Assembly: GCF_007483665.1 (NCBI RefSeq)
Contig: NZ_ML660184.1
Coordinates: 164,932 to 228,931 of the forward strand
Source: Catellatospora sichuanensis
GTDB taxonomy: Bacteria; Actinomycetota; Actinomycetes; Mycobacteriales; Micromonosporaceae
Reading direction: 5' to 3'
Length of the DNA stretch: 64,000 nt
Below are positions 17,661 through 25,443 of this stretch, piece by piece. Both the position numbers and the translations under genes were made by a program. Within the stretch, counting starts at the first letter, position 1, and each line of letters opens with the position of its first letter. The notes under the pieces are model-generated. The model worked only from the letters and a program-made list of their open reading frames with translations, was not told the DNA's origin and did not search any database.

Positions 17661-18857
17661 GTGCCCCGTGAAGTCCGCGACGTCGTCTTCGTCGACGGCG
17701 TGCGCACCCCGTTCGGCAAGGCGAACGGAGGCATCTACGCGAACACCCGCGCCGACGACCTCGTCGTGCGCTGCATCCGCGAGCTGCTGCGCCGCAACCC
17801 CCAGCTGCCGCCGGAGCGCGTCGACGAGGTGGCCATCGCCGCCACCACCCAGATCGGCGACCAGGGCCTGACCATCGGCCGCACCGCCGCCCTGCTGGCC
17901 GGCCTGCCCAAGACGGTCCCCGGGTACGCGATCGACCGCATGTGCGCGGGCGCGATGACGGCCGTCACGACCGTCGCCTCCGGCATCGCGGTCGGCGCGT
18001 ACGACGTCGCGATCGCGGGCGGGGTCGAGCACATGGGCCGCCACCCGATGGGCGAGGGCGTCGACCCGAACCCCCGCTTCCTCGCCGAGAAGATCGTGGA
18101 CCCGTCCGCGCTGGTCATGGGCGCGACCGCGGAGAACCTGCACGACCGGCTCCCCCACCTGACCAAGCAGCGGGCCGACGCGTTCGGCCTGGCCAGCCAG
18201 CAGAAGACCGCCGCGGCGTACGCCGCCGGAAAGCTGCAGGGCGACCTGGTCACCGTGGCCACCCGTGACCCGGAGACCGGCTGGGGCCTGGCCACCGCCG
18301 ACGAGGCGCCGCGTGAGACCACGCTGGAGAAGCTGGCCGGGCTGAAGACCCCGTTCCGCCCGCACGGCAAGGTCACCGCGGGCAACGCGGCCGGCCTCAA
18401 CGACGGCGCGACGAGCTGCCTGCTGGCCGCCGAGGACACCGCGCGCGAGCTGGGCCTGCCCATCGCGATGCGGCTGGTCTCCTACGGCTTCGTGGGCGTC
18501 GAGCCCGAGGTGATGGGCGTCGGCCCCATCCCGTCGACCGAGCGGGCGCTGCGCCTGGGCGGGCTGACCATCGACGACATCGGCCTGTTCGAGCTGAACG
18601 AGGCGTTCGCGGTGCAGGTGCTGGCGTTCCTCGACCACTTCGGCATCGCCGACGACGACCCGCGGGTCAACCCGTGGGGCGGCGCGATCGCCGTGGGCCA
18701 CCCGCTGGCCTCCTCCGGCGTACGGCTGATGACGCAGCTGGCACGCCAGTTCGCCGAGCACCCCGAGGTGCGCTACGGCCTGACCGCCATGTGCATCGGC
18801 ATCGGCATGGGCGGCACTGTGATCTGGGAGAACCCGAACTTCGAGGGGGACAAGTGA
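17661..18857 (+). CDS. fadA: Acetyl-CoA acyltransferase (thiolase), beta-oxidation beta subunit
   Basis: This 398-residue thiolase cleaves 3-ketoacyl-CoA with CoA. The acyl-carrying Cys95 lies in DRMCAGAM, His347 in GHPLASSG, and the general-base Cys378 in MCIGIGMGGT. GTG 17661 has AAGGAGG 6 nt upstream. It overlaps the fadB start by GTGA, so the two subunits are translationally coupled and form the trifunctional enzyme complex. The order fadA-fadB, under a probable TetR-type operator, matches other Actinobacteria. Confidence 0.94.
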   Translation: MPREVRDVVFVDGVRTPFGKANGGIYANTRADDLVVRCIRELLRRNPQLPPERVDEVAIAATTQIGDQGLTIGRTAALLAGLPKTVPGYAIDRMCAGAMTAVTTVASGIAVGAYDVAIAGGVEHMGRHPMGEGVDPNPRFLAEKIVDPSALVMGATAENLHDRLPHLTKQRADAFGLASQQKTAAAYAAGKLQGDLVTVATRDPETGWGLATADEAPRETTLEKLAGLKTPFRPHGKVTAGNAAGLNDGATSCLLAAEDTARELGLPIAMRLVSYGFVGVEPEVMGVGPIPSTERALRLGGLTIDDIGLFELNEAFAVQVLAFLDHFGIADDDPRVNPWGGAIAVGHPLASSGVRLMTQLARQFAEHPEVRYGLTAMCIGIGMGGTVIWENPNFEGDK

Positions 18858-20881
18858 GCGAGATCGTCACTCACGCGAAACTGCGGCTGATCGCCGTACC
18901 CGGGCTCGGCCGGCCCGCCGCGCTGATCACCCTGGACAACGGGCTGGACCACACCAAGCCGAACACGTTCGGCCCCGGCGGCCTGACCTCGCTGTCGCAG
19001 GCGATCGACGAGGCGCACGCCGCGAACCCGTCGTTCATCGCGGTGACCGGCAAGCCGTACATCTTCTGCGTCGGCGCGGACCTCACCGGATTCTCCGCGA
19101 TGACCTCGCGCGAGCAGGTCGTCGAGATCGGCCGGCTGGGCCACGCCACCTTCGCGAAGCTGCGCGAGAGCACCGTGCCGACGTTCGCGTTCGTCAACGG
19201 CGCGGCGATGGGCGGCGGCCTGGAAGTGGCGCTGCACTGCCACTACCGGACGCTTTCCTCGGGTGCGGCCGCCCTCGCCCTGCCCGAGGTCTCGCTGGGC
19301 CTCATCCCGGGCTGGGGCGGCTCGCAGGTGCTGCCGAACCTGATCGGGATCGTGCCGGCGGCGCAGGTCGTCGTGCAGAACCCGCTGATGATGAACAAGA
19401 TGCTCAAGCCGAAGCAGGCCTTCGAGATGGGGATCGCCGACGCCCTGCTGGAGCCGGCCGACTTCCTGGAGCGCTCGCTGGAGTGGGCCGCGGGTGTCGT
19501 CAACGGCACCGTCACGGTCAACCGGGCCGAGGTGGACCGCTCGGAGATGTGGGACGCCGTCGTCGGCTTCGCCCGCGGCGAGCTGGACAAGCGCCTGCAC
19601 GGTGCCGTCCCGGCCGCCTCGAAGGCGCTGGACCTGCTGGCGCTGGCCAAGAACGGCGTCACCGCCGAGGGCATCGAGACCGAGATCCAGGCCCTGGCCG
19701 ACCTCGCCGTCACGCCCGAGCTGCGCAGCGGCCTGTACGCCTTCGATCTGGTGCAGCGCCGGGCCAAGCGCCCCGCGGGCGCGCCGGACAAGTCCCTCGC
19801 TCGCAAGATCACGAAGGTCGGCGTCGTCGGCGCGGGCCTGATGGCCTCGCAGCTGGCGCTGCTGTTCGCCAAGCGGCTCGAGGTGCCGGTCGTGCTGACC
19901 GATCTCGACCAGGCCCGGGTCGACAAGGGCGTGGGCTACGTGCACGCCGAGATCGACAAGGCCGTGTCGAAGGGCCGCATGTCGGTGGGCACCGCGGCGA
20001 AGCTGCGCGGTCTGGTCAGCGGCTCGGTCGACAAGGCCGCCTTCGCCGACGCCGACCTGGTCATCGAGGCCGTGTTCGAGGAGCTGTCGGTCAAGAAGGC
20101 GGTCTGGGCCGAGCTGGAGCAGATCGTCAAGCCGGAGACGGTGCTGGCCACCAACACCTCGTCGCTGTCGGTCACCGCGATGGCCGCCGACCTGGCGCAC
20201 CCGGAGCGGGTGGTGGGCTTCCACTTCTTCAACCCGGTCGCGATGATGCCGCTGCTGGAGATCGTCCGTGGCGAGGCCACCGACGACGCCACGCTGGCCA
20301 CCGCGTTCGCCGTGGGCAGGCAGCTGAAGAAGAGCTGCGTACTGGTCAAGGACGCGCCGGCGTTCGTGGTGAACCGGATCCTGACCCGCTTCCTGGGTGA
20401 GATCTGGAACGCGGTCGACGCGGGCACCCCGCTCAAGACCGCCGACCGCGCGCTGGACCCGCTGGGCCTGCCGATGCGCCCGATGGCGCTGCTGGCGCTC
20501 GTCGGACCGGCCGTGGCCGCGCACGTGGGCGGCACGCTGCACGGGGCGTTCCCAGACCGCTTCTCGGCCAGCCCCAACCTGGCCGCGATCGCGAAGTCGG
20601 GCCTGCCGCTGCTGGTCGACGAGCGGCTCAACCCGGAGGTGGAGGCCCTGCTCGTGCAGGGCGACGCCCCGCTCACGGGTGAGCAGGTCCGTGAGAAGGC
20701 GCTGGCCGCGCTGGCGCAGGAGATCCGGCTCATGCTGGACGAGGGTGTGGTGGCCGAGGCCGCCGACATCGACCTGTGCATGATCCTGGGCGCCGGCTGG
20801 CCGTTCCACCTGGGCGGCATCACGCCGTACCTGGACCGCGCCGGCGTCTCCCAGTCCGTAACCGGCCGCACCTTCGGCTGA
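18854..20881 (+). CDS. fadB: Multifunctional enoyl-CoA hydratase / 3-hydroxyacyl-CoA dehydrogenase, beta-oxidation alpha subunit
   Basis: This 675-residue fusion has a crotonase-fold hydratase (about 1-310; oxyanion-hole segments FCVGADLTGF and GAAMGGGLEVAL) and an NAD-binding 3-hydroxyacyl-CoA dehydrogenase from residue 320 (KVGVVGAGLMAS; catalytic His in GFHFFNPVAMMP). GTG 18854 overlaps the fadA stop (GTGA) with GAGGGGG upstream. The longer upstream frame is a fadA shadow. It carries out hydration and oxidation of enoyl-CoA and hands 3-ketoacyl-CoA to FadA. Confidence 0.94.
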   Translation: MSEIVTHAKLRLIAVPGLGRPAALITLDNGLDHTKPNTFGPGGLTSLSQAIDEAHAANPSFIAVTGKPYIFCVGADLTGFSAMTSREQVVEIGRLGHATFAKLRESTVPTFAFVNGAAMGGGLEVALHCHYRTLSSGAAALALPEVSLGLIPGWGGSQVLPNLIGIVPAAQVVVQNPLMMNKMLKPKQAFEMGIADALLEPADFLERSLEWAAGVVNGTVTVNRAEVDRSEMWDAVVGFARGELDKRLHGAVPAASKALDLLALAKNGVTAEGIETEIQALADLAVTPELRSGLYAFDLVQRRAKRPAGAPDKSLARKITKVGVVGAGLMASQLALLFAKRLEVPVVLTDLDQARVDKGVGYVHAEIDKAVSKGRMSVGTAAKLRGLVSGSVDKAAFADADLVIEAVFEELSVKKAVWAELEQIVKPETVLATNTSSLSVTAMAADLAHPERVVGFHFFNPVAMMPLLEIVRGEATDDATLATAFAVGRQLKKSCVLVKDAPAFVVNRILTRFLGEIWNAVDAGTPLKTADRALDPLGLPMRPMALLALVGPAVAAHVGGTLHGAFPDRFSASPNLAAIAKSGLPLLVDERLNPEVEALLVQGDAPLTGEQVREKALAALAQEIRLMLDEGVVAEAADIDLCMILGAGWPFHLGGITPYLDRAGVSQSVTGRTFG

Positions 20882-20911
20882 GCGGCCGCGGCCGCGACGC
20901 GGCTGTTTGAT

Positions 20912-20971
20912 GATCGCTGTTTCGGGTCAGAGCCGGGGTTCTACCCCACTTCCTGACCCGAAACAGCGATC
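20912..20971. repeat. Perfect 19-bp inverted repeat between convergent genes
   Basis: GATCGCTGTTTCGGGTCAG (20912-20930) is repeated exactly in reverse complement at 20953-20971. The 22-nt loop contains its own GGGG...CCCC mini stem. A degenerate third copy of the arm (TCGCCGTTTCGGG) follows at about 20974-20986. Its position between fadB and vapC suits a bidirectional terminator, but length and the extra copy suggest a dispersed palindromic element. Confidence 0.8.
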
Positions 20972-21011
20972 CATCGCCGTTTCGGGGAGCGACACCGCAA
21001 ACCAGGCCGGG

Positions 21012-21446
21012 TCAGGCGACTGTCCCCCTCGGCACCACCCACTGAGCGCGGGCACCCACTGCGGTGCAGATGCGCTCATAGTCGCTGTCGTAATGCAGCA
21101 CCACCGCATCATGTGCGGCCGCGACGGCTGCGACGAACAGGTCGACCACGGATGTACGGTGCTGTCCCGAGGCGGCCAGTTTCGCCTGCGCCGCCAACGC
21201 CTTCTCTTCGACGAGGTCGTCGCCGCCCAGCATGATGGTCGCGTCGAGCAGCTCACGCAGCCGCCGGAACTCGTCCACGTTGCGAGCGCTGTAGCAGACC
21301 TCGGCAGTGAGTAGGGCGCAGGTGCCCAGCTCACCGAAGCGGCTCAGCTCCGACAGCGCGTCGGCGACCGACGGAGTGGTCCGCCGTGCCCATACCGAGG
21401 TGTCCACGAGGTAGATCGTGAAGGGGTACCGGACTGCCGCCGCCAT
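21012..21446 (-). CDS. vapC: PIN-domain ribonuclease toxin (VapC family)
   Basis: This 144-residue PIN-fold protein should be a Mg-dependent endoribonuclease. The acidic active-site residues are visible: Asp15 (LVDTSVW), Glu49 (LLTAEV), Asp102 (VVDLFVAA) and Asp120/Asp122 (HYDSDYERI). It follows vapB with a 2-nt gap, the standard antitoxin-toxin order. All catalytic residues are present, so the toxin should be active if expressed. RNA targets of VapC toxins (tRNAs or rRNA loops) cannot be predicted from sequence alone. Confidence 0.92.
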   Translation of the reverse strand: MAAAVRYPFTIYLVDTSVWARRTTPSVADALSELSRFGELGTCALLTAEVCYSARNVDEFRRLRELLDATIMLGGDDLVEEKALAAQAKLAASGQHRTSVVDLFVAAVAAAHDAVVLHYDSDYERICTAVGARAQWVVPRGTVA

Positions 21447-21448
21447 CG

Positions 21449-21649
21449 CTACCGGCCCGCAGCTCGGTAGTGCTCCTCTGGATCCGCGATAACCGGGATG
21501 TCAGCCGTCTCCTTGAGCAGGGTCTGCAACCGCCACCGGCGCAGCACGTCACGGAGCGCGACGTTGACCGCATCGGTCTTGGTGCGCACCCCGAGCAGCT
21601 CCATCACCTCGGCGCAGGCCTCGTCGTCCAAGTTGATCACTGTCCGCAC
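21449..21649 (-). CDS. vapB: Antitoxin, VapB family
   Basis: This 66-residue protein has a ribbon-helix-helix-like N terminus (VRTVINLDDEACAEV) for DNA binding and an acidic, proline-containing C terminus that would bind and inhibit VapC. The GTG at 21649 is preferred because AGGGGG lies 5 nt upstream and the RHH strand begins there. The longer TTG start at 21682 would put the operator inside the gene. It probably represses its own promoter at the palindrome just upstream. Confidence 0.88.
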   Translation of the reverse strand: MRTVINLDDEACAEVMELLGVRTKTDAVNVALRDVLRRWRLQTLLKETADIPVIADPEEHYRAAGR

Positions 21650-21670
21650 GGGAGCCCCCTTACATCTTGA

Positions 21671-21684
21671 TCTTGATATCAAGA
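21671..21684. promoter_or_regulatory. VapB autoregulatory operator candidate
   Basis: TCTTGATATCAAGA is a perfect 14-bp palindrome 22 nt upstream of the vapB GTG. It is unusually AT-rich for this genome. VapBC complexes commonly bind such palindromes to repress their own operon. Confidence 0.65.
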
Positions 21685-21739
21685 CTCACCTCAGATGGTA
21701 TCACCGCACAGGGTCGCATCGACACCCACGAGGTTCTGC

Positions 21740-22129
21740 TCATACGGCGGCGGTGGCCCGTTCGGCGGCGGAGCGTTCGACGCAGAACTCGTTGCCCTCC
21801 GGATCGGCCATGACCGCCCAGCCGGTGCCGTCCGGGTTGCGCAGGTCGTTGACCAGCGTCGCGCCGACGGCGAGCAGCCGCTCGATCTCCTCGTCGCGGC
21901 TGCGGTCTGTCGGTTGGAGATCGAAGTGCACCCGGTTCTTGACGGCCTTGCCCTCCGGCACGGCGATGAACAGCAGCCCGGGCCCGTCGTCGGGCGACAT
22001 CAGCAGTGCGGCCGGGTCCTCGGGCTTGTCGTCGGGGTCGCGGGGGTAGCCGGTGACCTCGCTCCAGAAGCCCGCCAGCGCGTAGGGATCGGTGCAGTCC
22101 ACGGTGAGGTGCCGGATCAGAGAGGTCAT
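21740..22129 (-). CDS. VOC (glyoxalase-fold) family protein
   Basis: This 129-residue protein has one pair of beta-alpha-beta-beta-beta units of the vicinal-oxygen-chelate fold: IRHLTVDCTDPYALAGFW at the start, NRVHFDLQP mid-chain, and MADPEGNEFCVE at the end. Many such proteins are metal-dependent isomerases, dioxygenases or drug-binding proteins; the reaction here is unknown. Its ATG overlaps the sensor kinase stop as ATGA, so it is the third gene of the two-component operon. It may be regulated by, or assist, that system. Confidence 0.85.
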   Translation of the reverse strand: MTSLIRHLTVDCTDPYALAGFWSEVTGYPRDPDDKPEDPAALLMSPDDGPGLLFIAVPEGKAVKNRVHFDLQPTDRSRDEEIERLLAVGATLVNDLRNPDGTGWAVMADPEGNEFCVERSAAERATAAV

Positions 22130-23286
22130 TTCTCCGATGCTAAAGGCAGGGCGATGGTGACCTCCATACCTCCACCGGGCAGCGCCACCGCGCCGACCGT
22201 ACCGCCGTGGGCCACGCAGACCGCGCGCACGATGGACAGGCCCAGGCCGGAGCCCCGCGCGCCGGTGCGCTCGCGGCCGCCACGGCGGAACGGTTCGAAC
22301 AGCCCTGGCACGTCGGCCTGCTCCACCCGGAACCCGGTGTTGCCGACCATCAGTCGGGCGTACTCGCCGTCGTGGCGGCTCTCCACCCAGATCTGCCCGC
22401 CCAGGTGGTTGTAGCGGACCGCGTTCTCGATGAGGTTGCCCGCCAGCCGGTCCAGCAGGCTCGGGTCGCCGATGACCGGGGCCGGGTGCAGCTGGGTGTC
22501 CACCGCGAGTTTGGTGCGGCGCACCTCGTGCTCCATCGCGGACAGCGCGCCCAGCACGCCCGCGCCGAGGTCTACCGGCTCGTTGCGCAGCCCCGTGCGG
22601 CCCTCGCTGCGGGCCAGCATCAGCAGCGCGTCGACCAGGGCGTTGGCCCGCTCCGACGCGTCGCGCACCACGGTCGCCATACGCCGCAACTCGGCGGTGT
22701 CGACCGCGGGATCGGACAGCGTCACGTCGATCTCGGTGCGCATCACCGCCAGCGGGGTACGCAGCTCGTGTGAGGCGTTGGCGACGAAACGCTGCTGCGC
22801 GGTGAAGGCCGCGCCGAGCCGGTCGAGCATCGCGTCGAAGGTGTCGGCCAGCTCGGCCACCTCGTCGTCCGCGCCGGTGTAGCGGATGCGCTGGTCCAGC
22901 GTCTCCCCGCCGAGCTTGCGGGCGGTCGCGGTGACGTGGTGCAGCGGGCGCAGGGCGCGGCCGACCACGGCGTACGCCCCGAGGATGCCGACCACGCTGA
23001 TCGCCAGCACAGCGACGAGGCCCTTGACGGTCAGTTCGGTCTGCGCGGCGGACAGCACCGACTCCTGCCACTGGCGCGCGTCCAGCTCCTGGCCGTCGGC
23101 GAGGCGGACCATGGTGCCCGCGGCCAGTTCGTCAGCGGGGTGCAGCACCGCGTTGACCACCAGCCAGGCGACCAGCATGAGCAGGATTCCCGCGCCGACC
23201 AGCAGCACCCCGTTGAGCAGGGTGAGCCGCAGGCGCAGGGTAGGCCGCAGCCCGCGGCGCGGCACGCGCACCGGCCTGGCGATCAC
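22126..23286 (-). CDS. Two-component sensor histidine kinase
   Basis: This 386-residue kinase has two transmembrane helices (about 26-48 and 88-108) around a short 40-residue extracytoplasmic loop, a HAMP region (about 108-160), a DHp helix with phospho-acceptor His173 (ASHELRTP), and a HATPase_c domain (N box LIENAVRYN, G box RGSGLGLSIV). The small sensor loop suggests a membrane or small-ligand stimulus. Its ATG overlaps the response-regulator stop (ATGA) and its stop overlaps the VOC start, so three genes are tightly coupled. Confidence 0.94.
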   Translation of the reverse strand: MIARPVRVPRRGLRPTLRLRLTLLNGVLLVGAGILLMLVAWLVVNAVLHPADELAAGTMVRLADGQELDARQWQESVLSAAQTELTVKGLVAVLAISVVGILGAYAVVGRALRPLHHVTATARKLGGETLDQRIRYTGADDEVAELADTFDAMLDRLGAAFTAQQRFVANASHELRTPLAVMRTEIDVTLSDPAVDTAELRRMATVVRDASERANALVDALLMLARSEGRTGLRNEPVDLGAGVLGALSAMEHEVRRTKLAVDTQLHPAPVIGDPSLLDRLAGNLIENAVRYNHLGGQIWVESRHDGEYARLMVGNTGFRVEQADVPGLFEPFRRGGRERTGARGSGLGLSIVRAVCVAHGGTVGAVALPGGGMEVTIALPLASEK

Positions 23287-23963
23287 GCGGCGCCGTCCTG
23301 GGCCGCGGACGGGATGCGGTAGCCCGCGCCGACCAGCGTCTCGATGAGCGTGGGCTGCCCGATCTTCATGCGCAGCGTGCGCATGGTGACCCGCACTATG
23401 GTCGTGAACGGGTCGGTGTTGGCGTCCCAGACCCGGTCCAGCAGCTCCTCGGTGGAGACCACGCCGCCGCGGGCCCGCAGCAGCTCCTCCAGTACGCCGA
23501 ACTCCTTGTTGGTCAGGTCGATCAGCACGCCGCCCCGGGTCACCGAGCGCTTGGCCGGATCCAGTTCGAGGTCACCGGCGCGCAGCACGGGCGGGGTGAC
23601 CGGGGTGGCCCGCCGGCCCAGCGCCTGCACCCGCGCCACCAGCTCGTCGAAGGCGAACGGCTTGGGCAGGTAGTCGTCGGCGCCCAGCCGCAGGCCCTCG
23701 ACCCGTTCGGCGACGCTGCCGCTGGCGGTCAGCATCAGCACCCGGGTCAGCGCGCCGGAGCCGACCAGCTCGGCACACAGCTGGTCGCCGTGCATGCCGG
23801 GCAGGTCCCGGTCCAGCACCACCACGTCGTACCGGGTGACGAAGGCCATCTCGTGGCCGGTGCTGCCGTCGTAGGCCACGTCGACGGCCAGCCCGTGCCG
23901 GCGCAGCCCCCGGGCGATCGCATCGGCCAAGTGCCGCTCATCCTCCACCACCAGCACCCGCAC
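23283..23963 (-). CDS. OmpR/PhoB family response regulator
   Basis: This 226-residue protein has a receiver domain (1-115; acidic pocket VVEDE, phospho-acceptor Asp51 in VVLDRDLPG, Lys in YLPKPF) and a winged-helix DNA-binding domain (about 130-222; LTNKEFGVLEELL, ending VGAGYRIP). It is phosphorylated by the kinase encoded immediately downstream. It lies 129 nt from the divergent C39-like peptidase gene, which is a candidate target. The operon promoter should lie in this shared gap. Confidence 0.94.
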   Translation of the reverse strand: MRVLVVEDERHLADAIARGLRRHGLAVDVAYDGSTGHEMAFVTRYDVVVLDRDLPGMHGDQLCAELVGSGALTRVLMLTASGSVAERVEGLRLGADDYLPKPFAFDELVARVQALGRRATPVTPPVLRAGDLELDPAKRSVTRGGVLIDLTNKEFGVLEELLRARGGVVSTEELLDRVWDANTDPFTTIVRVTMRTLRMKIGQPTLIETLVGAGYRIPSAAQDGAA

Positions 23964-24092
23964 GTCTCCGCCTCTCCTGCCGCCGTATTACGTCCCCGAA
24001 GATAGAGCCCCCGGGCCATTGCAAAAAATCTTCGCCTATAGAACTCTCATCGCAGAGAATCGCCAGGGCTCGGCAACCCACGGGAGGCACCG

Positions 24093-25379
24093 ATGAATCG
24101 ACGCAACGTGCTGCGCACGGCCGCCGGGGCGGTCGTCGCGACCGCGGCCGCCGCGGTGCCGGCCCAGGCAGCCGCGGCCGCGGATGCCAAGAAGAAGCCG
24201 TCCGGCGGCCGCGACATCGCCTTCCGGCGGTGGGACTCCCCGCAACGCTGGGCCGAGGGTACGGGCAGCGGCGTCTTCGCCGGCACCGGAGGCCTCGCCT
24301 TCGCCGCCGCGACCGGGACGCTGTCCCACACCGACCCCGCCACCGGGCTGACCACCGACTACGAGACCGCCGCCTGGACCGGCCCGGAGACGGCCACCGG
24401 CTTCGCCGCCACCGAGGTGATCCCGTCCTGGACCGCCGACACCCCCGGCGGCAGCTTCGTCCGGATCGAGCTGAGCGGCACGACCGTGGCGGGCACCACG
24501 ACGAAGTGGTTCAACCTCGGCAACTGGGCCGCCGACGACACGGCCTTCCGGCGCACCTCGGTAAGCGGCCAGGCCGACGCGGACGGCACCGTGTACGCCG
24601 ACACCTACGCCGCCGCCGACGGGCGCGCCCTGGCCTCCTGGCGGCTGCGGGCCACGCTCGCCCGGCCGGTGGGCAGCACGGACGCGCCGGTGCTGCGTAC
24701 CCTCGGCGCGGTCGCCTCGGCGCTGCCCGCGCCCGGCAAGCTCACCCCGAGCGTCCCGCTCGCGGCGCAGGGCGTGGTGCTCGACGTGCCGTCCTACTCC
24801 CAGCAGATCCACGTGGGTGAGTACCCGCAGTGGGACAACGGCGGCCAGGCCTGGTGCAGCCCGACCTCCACCTCGATGGTGCTGGCCTACTGGGGCACGG
24901 GCCCGACCCCGGCCGACTACGCCTGGGTCGATCCCGCCTACGCCGATCCCTGGGTCGACTTCGCCGCCCGGCACACCTTCGACCACGACTTCTCGGGCTG
25001 CGGCAACTGGCCCTTCAACACCGCCTACGCCGGCCGGTTCGGGATGCGCGGCTTCGTCACCCGGTTGCGCTCGCTCAACGAGGCCGAACGGTTCATCGCC
25101 GCCGGCATCCCGCTGATCGCGTCGGCCTCGTTCAAGAAGAGCGAGATCCCGGGGCTGTCGTACGGCACCAACGGCCACCTGATGGCGCTGGTCGGCTTCA
25201 CCGCCGCCGGCGACCCGGTGCTCAACGACCCGAACTCGCCCACCAACGCGGAGGTGCGCAAGCCCGTCGGCCGGGCCGAGTGGGAGTCGGCCTGGCTCAA
25301 CAGCAGCCGCGGCCTGGTCTACGTGATCCACCCCGCGTCGGTGCCGCTGCCGACGCCGCCGGGCCAGGCCAACTGGTGA
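24093..25379 (+). CDS. Exported C39-like cysteine peptidase (Tat signal)
   Basis: This 428-residue protein has a twin-arginine signal peptide (MNRRNVLRTAAGAVVA, cleavage after the Ala-rich stretch near residue 30). An N-terminal beta-rich domain follows (about 45-235), then a papain-like C39-type domain with Cys255 in QAWCSPTSTSM, His362 in NGHLMALVGF, and an Asp/Asn near 380 (LNDPNSP). This is a secreted or wall-bound peptidase rather than a bacteriocin-transporter C39 domain, since no ABC parts are attached. ATG 24093 has GGGAGG 6 nt upstream. The divergent two-component operon may control it. Confidence 0.88.
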   Translation: MNRRNVLRTAAGAVVATAAAAVPAQAAAAADAKKKPSGGRDIAFRRWDSPQRWAEGTGSGVFAGTGGLAFAAATGTLSHTDPATGLTTDYETAAWTGPETATGFAATEVIPSWTADTPGGSFVRIELSGTTVAGTTTKWFNLGNWAADDTAFRRTSVSGQADADGTVYADTYAAADGRALASWRLRATLARPVGSTDAPVLRTLGAVASALPAPGKLTPSVPLAAQGVVLDVPSYSQQIHVGEYPQWDNGGQAWCSPTSTSMVLAYWGTGPTPADYAWVDPAYADPWVDFAARHTFDHDFSGCGNWPFNTAYAGRFGMRGFVTRLRSLNEAERFIAAGIPLIASASFKKSEIPGLSYGTNGHLMALVGFTAAGDPVLNDPNSPTNAEVRKPVGRAEWESAWLNSSRGLVYVIHPASVPLPTPPGQANW

Positions 25380-25390
25380 CGACCGGTCGG

Positions 25391-25431
25391 CCCGCGCCGC
25401 GGCGACCCCGGCCTGCCGTCGGCGGCGCGGG
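25391..25431. terminator. Hairpin between the peptidase and beta-propeller genes
   Basis: CCCGCGCCGC (25391-25400) pairs with GCGGCGCGGG (25422-25431), and outer GACCGG/CCGGTC can extend the fold. It lies between two convergent stops and can serve both. Confidence 0.55.
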
Positions 25432-25443
25432 ACCTCCGGCCGG

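Noticed and set aside
24019-24042. TTGCAA...TATAGA as a promoter for the C39-like peptidase
   Set aside because: The spacing is only 12 nt, too short for a standard sigma-70-type promoter.
24093-25379. Bacteriocin-processing C39 peptidase
   Set aside because: The protein has a Tat signal and no ABC transporter domains, and no precursor peptide with a double-glycine leader was seen nearby.
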